A stretch of 64,000 nucleotides of DNA. It comes from Blumeriella jaapii. Its lineage: Eukaryota > Ascomycota > Leotiomycetes > Helotiales > Drepanopezizaceae. The stretch spans positions 1,621,501-1,685,500 of the forward strand of contig VWND01000007.1 of assembly GCA_009599575.1 (NCBI GenBank), written 5' to 3'. The notes beneath the pieces are model-generated. The model worked only from the letters and a program-made list of their open reading frames with translations. It ran no database searches and was not told the DNA's origin. Both the position numbers and the translations under genes were made by a program. Positions 60,098-64,000 of the stretch are shown here, in pieces (positions within the stretch are counted from its first letter, which is position 1; the number at the start of each line of letters is the position of its first letter).

Positions 60098-63000
60098 CTA
60101 AAATCCAAAGCTATCCAACAGCGAGCTCGACTCCGGCTCCTCGAACACGCTCGGCGGCGGCGGTCTACCAGCGTGACCCCCGCCGGATCTCATGTCGATT
60201 GGTAAGGTCGACATGGGCATGGGCAAGTCAGCGACGACGAGCGACGAGCGCCGACGGAGCAGCGATCGCGGATCCGGATCGCCGCCGATGTCCGTAGACG
60301 CTGTTGCTGAGGTCGGGAGAAGGAATTCCCAATTGCGTACTTTTCGTGGCGAAAGTCTGTTAGTATAACGTACAGTACGGTCTTTCAATACTTGGTTCCT
60401 GAAGAGGGATGGGAGGAGAGGGGGAGGGGGCGCATACCGAGGTCCAGGGCGAGCAGGTCGCAGCCCATGCGATCGTACAGTCGCGCATTGTGTATCACGA
60501 ATGCCCATTCAACCTTGGGCGTGATCTTGGATGCGCCGCGAAGCGTCTGCAGTGTCTTCTGCCGGAGCTGGGCGTAGAGGACGACCAGGGCAGGGTCGTC
60601 CGTGAGGAAGAGTTTGGATTGGAGGTCGGGCGTTTGAGGACTTTCAAGAAGAGTGTAGACAGGCGACTGTGGATGTTAGCGAGCGGCGACCTACACACGT
60701 AGAGAGGGCGTGCGGAACTTACGACCAGTGCCCTTACAGACATGTCTCGTCTGTGAAGCATCCAGAATGCCCACGAGGCCAGCCAACGATTGCCTTCCTG
60801 AGCAGCTAGCGGGAGGACCTTATCGGTGAGAAGCTCTTTCAGCACCGGTCCGTCCTCGCCTTCGTAGACTCTGGTAACTGCAATCGCCAACTGCAGGTCT
60901 TTGAGCTGGTTCAGGATCACGCTGACGGCATCACTAAGACAGTCCGCGAGGATGAAGAATGCTGCAGCATATTCTGTCTCGGGGTTAGCAACTTTGACGG
61001 AGTATGATAAAAGTCATGGTACTCACCATGTCGATGCTTCCCAAGAAGAGCATAAGCATTCTTCATAGCTGCCGTCTTCCATTTCCTCTCATTGAAATTG
61101 TTTGAAAGCAGTCGCATCGTGGCCCCCTGTTCCCGATTCCAGCCAGCCATTCGCCACAGTCCCTGGAGCACTGTTTTCTTCTTCAGAGCGAGGTAGTACA
61201 GGGTACAGTCCTGCGGGTTCTTGAAGTCGCTTTTCGTGTACTCGTTCCGAGCAATGACCTCGAATTGAGCTTTCTGCACACTAATCAGCTTTGGATGGTT
61301 TAACAGAGGGAGTGGCCATACTAGAGCGGTAGGATCTGTCATCCACATGAAAATGCCGCTTTCTCTTGCATGTTCCCAAAGCATTTTGTTATGGAACTGA
61401 TGGTTTACCATATCAGCCAAGATATCCTGGCTGTTGCTGTGGTATGCCCAGTTGATTTCTCTCCACGATAAGCGGACTTCATTGGCACGGCCTCTTCGCA
61501 ACGCGTGCTGGCGGAATAAAAGCATGAATCGAGCTGCATTATCGTCCAAAGAGCGACGCTGCTTCTCCACAAGGGCAACGCACTCAACAGCATCAGCCAA
61601 CGCAAACTGTTCCTGCCTCGACAACTGCGGAAGTGCAACCTTAGTTAGCCTTTCGTTTATTGCTGCTGCTACGCTTTCAGTCACCGTTTCGGCTTCCTCT
61701 TCGTCGTCTGAGAAGGCGCCGAAAGATTTGGCTCCTCTTCTTATAGCTGCGGATGAAGATATCGCCTAACCAATAAGCAGTGCACGAACAACAGTCTCGG
61801 GAGACTTACATCGTTATTGGTGTAGAACTCTTCCAAATCCATGCCAAGGTGGTTGTCTATCGTATCTCCTTCTACGTAGTATTTCAGAATCTTGTGCAAG
61901 GCGAGAAGCACATGCTGAACAACCACACTCTTCCCAGCCAGGGTGCACTGGCCTAGGAATTGAGGATGGTATACCGGAAGAGGTCCATTGAACCTTGTCA
62001 CGACCTCGAAGAGATTCAGAGGCTGCTTCCGAGGCGGAAGTCCGAGGCTCATGACGGCAGGAGCCGAGTGATCCACCTCCTTGTCAAAAACAAAGACCTG
62101 GTTGCCAGCGCCAATGATAAGATTGCCGCCACCTAGCCAAGTCGAGTCCCCGATGGGATGAGGCGTAAGATCCCGAATGTTGAATTCGCGAATTGAAGCC
62201 CACGCCGGTCCCTTGTTGAGATAATCGAAACGCATTTGCGCAAGGAGGATGACTCGGAAGCGAAAGCCTACGGCAAGGATAGACTGATCATCGGGGGTGG
62301 ACGTCCAATCCAGATCTTGTATCGTGTCTTGCGAAGCAAAGCTCTGAGAGAACTCCAACTGGGCCCCTCGGACGTCCCATATGGTTAGCTCCGACCTGGT
62401 GGAGTCTACAAGTGCGGCTTTTCGAATGGAGCTCCCACTCGCCAGCGATGGCTCCGCAATGCCAGTCACGACGGAGCACGTTTGCAACCACTCGATTTTC
62501 TTCGCTTCCAGGTCCACTCTGGCGGTCCACGATCGCAGAACCCCGGAGTGAGTATAAGAAAGAGCTATATCTCTAGCAAAGGTGTCCAAGAATCCAGAGA
62601 TTACCGGCGGCGAACCAGCTGGGTCAACCGGGAGCACATAAGACAAATCATCATCGTCCCCTAAATCAAATTGGCAGAATTCTTGAATGGACGGCTGAGA
62701 GTGACCATTAGTAGCTGAAGAGCTCCCACTGCCCAAGGGCAGACGGATTTCCCAAACGACGCCTTTCATCTTTGACGTGATAGTAGCAACGTGTGCTACG
62801 GGCCCTTCCCTCTCCGTCTCTGGAAGCATGAGAATACAAAGCGGTTTCCCCACCACCGAGTACTCGCAGCTGGCAAGAAGAGTCGCTCTCAGGGATCGAG
62901 TGTCCCAAAGAGCAATTCTCTCGTGATGCAGAAATATGACAAAATCGCCTTTGCACATCAAGCATATTCTGTGGACATGCTCCTGCTCAGGAATCAGACT

Positions 63001-63999
63001 TTGCCTGACGACCGAGACCCCTCCTTCGCGGCCCACATGTTTCCAGACTATGCTTTCGTTGCCATCTGTTCTCGAAACAACTGCCTCTCCACTAACATTT
63101 CGAACGATCTTCTTGATGCCAGCTGAGTGCCCGGTCCAGATGGCCTTCGACATCAGCCGGCCCGCATTGCGAGACGGGTCAAACAAGTCAGCCACGTTGC
63201 TTTCGAAATAATCTATCCTGCCGTCGAAGTGGTGCAGAAGGATGTTGAGCCCGCCACCGTACTTGTTGCAAAAGTTGTAGAACTGAACGTAGCTGGAATC
63301 CTCGCTTAGGTTCCGGGGCAGTCCCAGATCCAGCCCTTCCAGATGCGCCACGTTGAAGATGTTCGTCTTCCGCCGTGCTTTGATTCCCACATTCTCGAGT
63401 CCCCACGCAGACATGTTCCCGTCTCCGTCCAGCACGACGCAGATCTCCGGGCTCCGATTCGCAACCTCTATCAGGTGCGAAAGCGCATGATCCTCGCTGC
63501 CTTTCTTCAGAGCTTTAGCCTGGACTGCGTGCTCGGTCGCAAACATGAAGTCTCTCCCGTCAATTATGAACGCAAATCGTAAATCCGACCTCTCTGAGAG
63601 CCCTCGGGGCTGTATAGACTCCATCAAATCTATCTGTCCCCACAACTGCAAATGCTGCGCAGCGTGAGGATTAGTACCGGCCCATATTCGTAGCACGTTG
63701 TCCGCGCAGATCGTGTAGAGCACGTTCTCGATAGTCTGGTCTGCATGGTACGGTCTCCTCCAGTGCATGTAAGTCACCGTCGCGGGGTGAGGCAGGTAGC
63801 TGAAATCGAAGCGCGTATCGTCTTCTCCGAAAGACAGCCTCCTCCAGATCTTCACTAAACGATCGTAATTCCCCGTCGAGGCTATGTACGCAGAGTCGTA
63901 GGAAAAGTGGGCAAGCTTGGCTGCGTTGGCCAGCTCTTTCTTCCAGATGGGCGCCGGCGTGTCCGCTGTCGCAAAGAGGATGAGCCAGTTGCCACCCAC
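60098..63999 (-). CDS. RAV1: Rav1, RAVE complex subunit (DmX-like), 5'-partial
   Basis: Core subunit of RAVE, which assembles V1 onto Vo of the vacuolar H+-ATPase. Exons: 61810-63999 (continues beyond the window), 61027-61765, 60723-60973, 60438-60666 and 60098-60339; introns 44, 53, 56 and 98 nt, all phase-consistent. About 1216 aa are visible; a full protein is near 1350. The N part is WD40-like (HFSYDSAYIASTGNYDRLVKIWR, TVTYMHW, ICADNVLRIWAGTNP). The Rav1p C domain follows (WLASWAFWMLHRRD and DCTLYYLALKKKTVLQGLWR are the recognisable blocks). The end is Ser/Pro rich with LALDLVRNWEFL, which picked the acceptor of the last intron at 60339 over an upstream AG that leads to an early stop. The start codon lies to the right of the window. 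Confidence 0.93.
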
Positions 64000-64000
64000 G

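Overview
The window comes from a filamentous ascomycete (Pezizomycotina). Supporting signs are a fused five-domain AROM shikimate polypeptide, short GT-AG introns (43-98 nt in almost every gene, often with a CTAAC-type branch site), a fungal Rat1 with a zinc knuckle, a RAVE/Rav1 protein, an IRA/NF1-type RasGAP, and a Ty3/gypsy element carrying C-to-T / G-to-A hypermutation of the RIP type. The class within Pezizomycotina cannot be fixed from this sequence alone.

Layout. 1-2.9 kb: the 3' part of a short-chain dehydrogenase, then an intradiol (catechol-type) dioxygenase, both on +. 2.9-13.6 kb: gene-poor DNA packed with micro- and minisatellites, with one gene on -, a C2H2 zinc-finger regulator resembling Rpn4. 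13.6-38.8 kb: a dense housekeeping block: AROM (-), an uncharacterised fungal protein (-), an 11-exon NF1/IRA RasGAP (-), the nuclear exonuclease Rat1 (-) and, divergently, the vesicle tether Uso1/p115 (+). 38.9-52.9 kb: a nested transposon island. An AT-rich segment with inverted AAACCGTGTAGAA-type end repeats contains a 23-bp minisatellite. Into that minisatellite went an old, heavily mutated gypsy element (+), and into that a nearly pristine gypsy copy (-) with two 266-bp LTRs that look identical. Both gypsy insertions keep their 5-bp target duplications. 53.2-55.5 kb: an OPT-family transporter (+). 55.7-58.4 kb: a non-coding array of 19 copies of a 26-bp box, in two alternating versions on a diverged tandem unit of roughly 190 bp. 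58.4-60.1 kb: more simple repeats. 60.1-64 kb: RAV1 (-), running off the right edge.

The genes do not form one pathway. The host genes are core functions (aromatic amino acid synthesis, Ras control, RNA decay, ER-Golgi tethering, V-ATPase assembly). The most interesting material is non-coding or mobile: the 55.7-58.4 kb box array, the CpG-sparing hypermutation of the old gypsy copy, and the young gypsy copy, which has a likely self-priming start and a canonical -1 frameshift heptamer. Three single-base homopolymer indels, one in the RasGAP domain, one in USO1 and one in the young pol gene, break otherwise well-formed genes and may be assembly errors.
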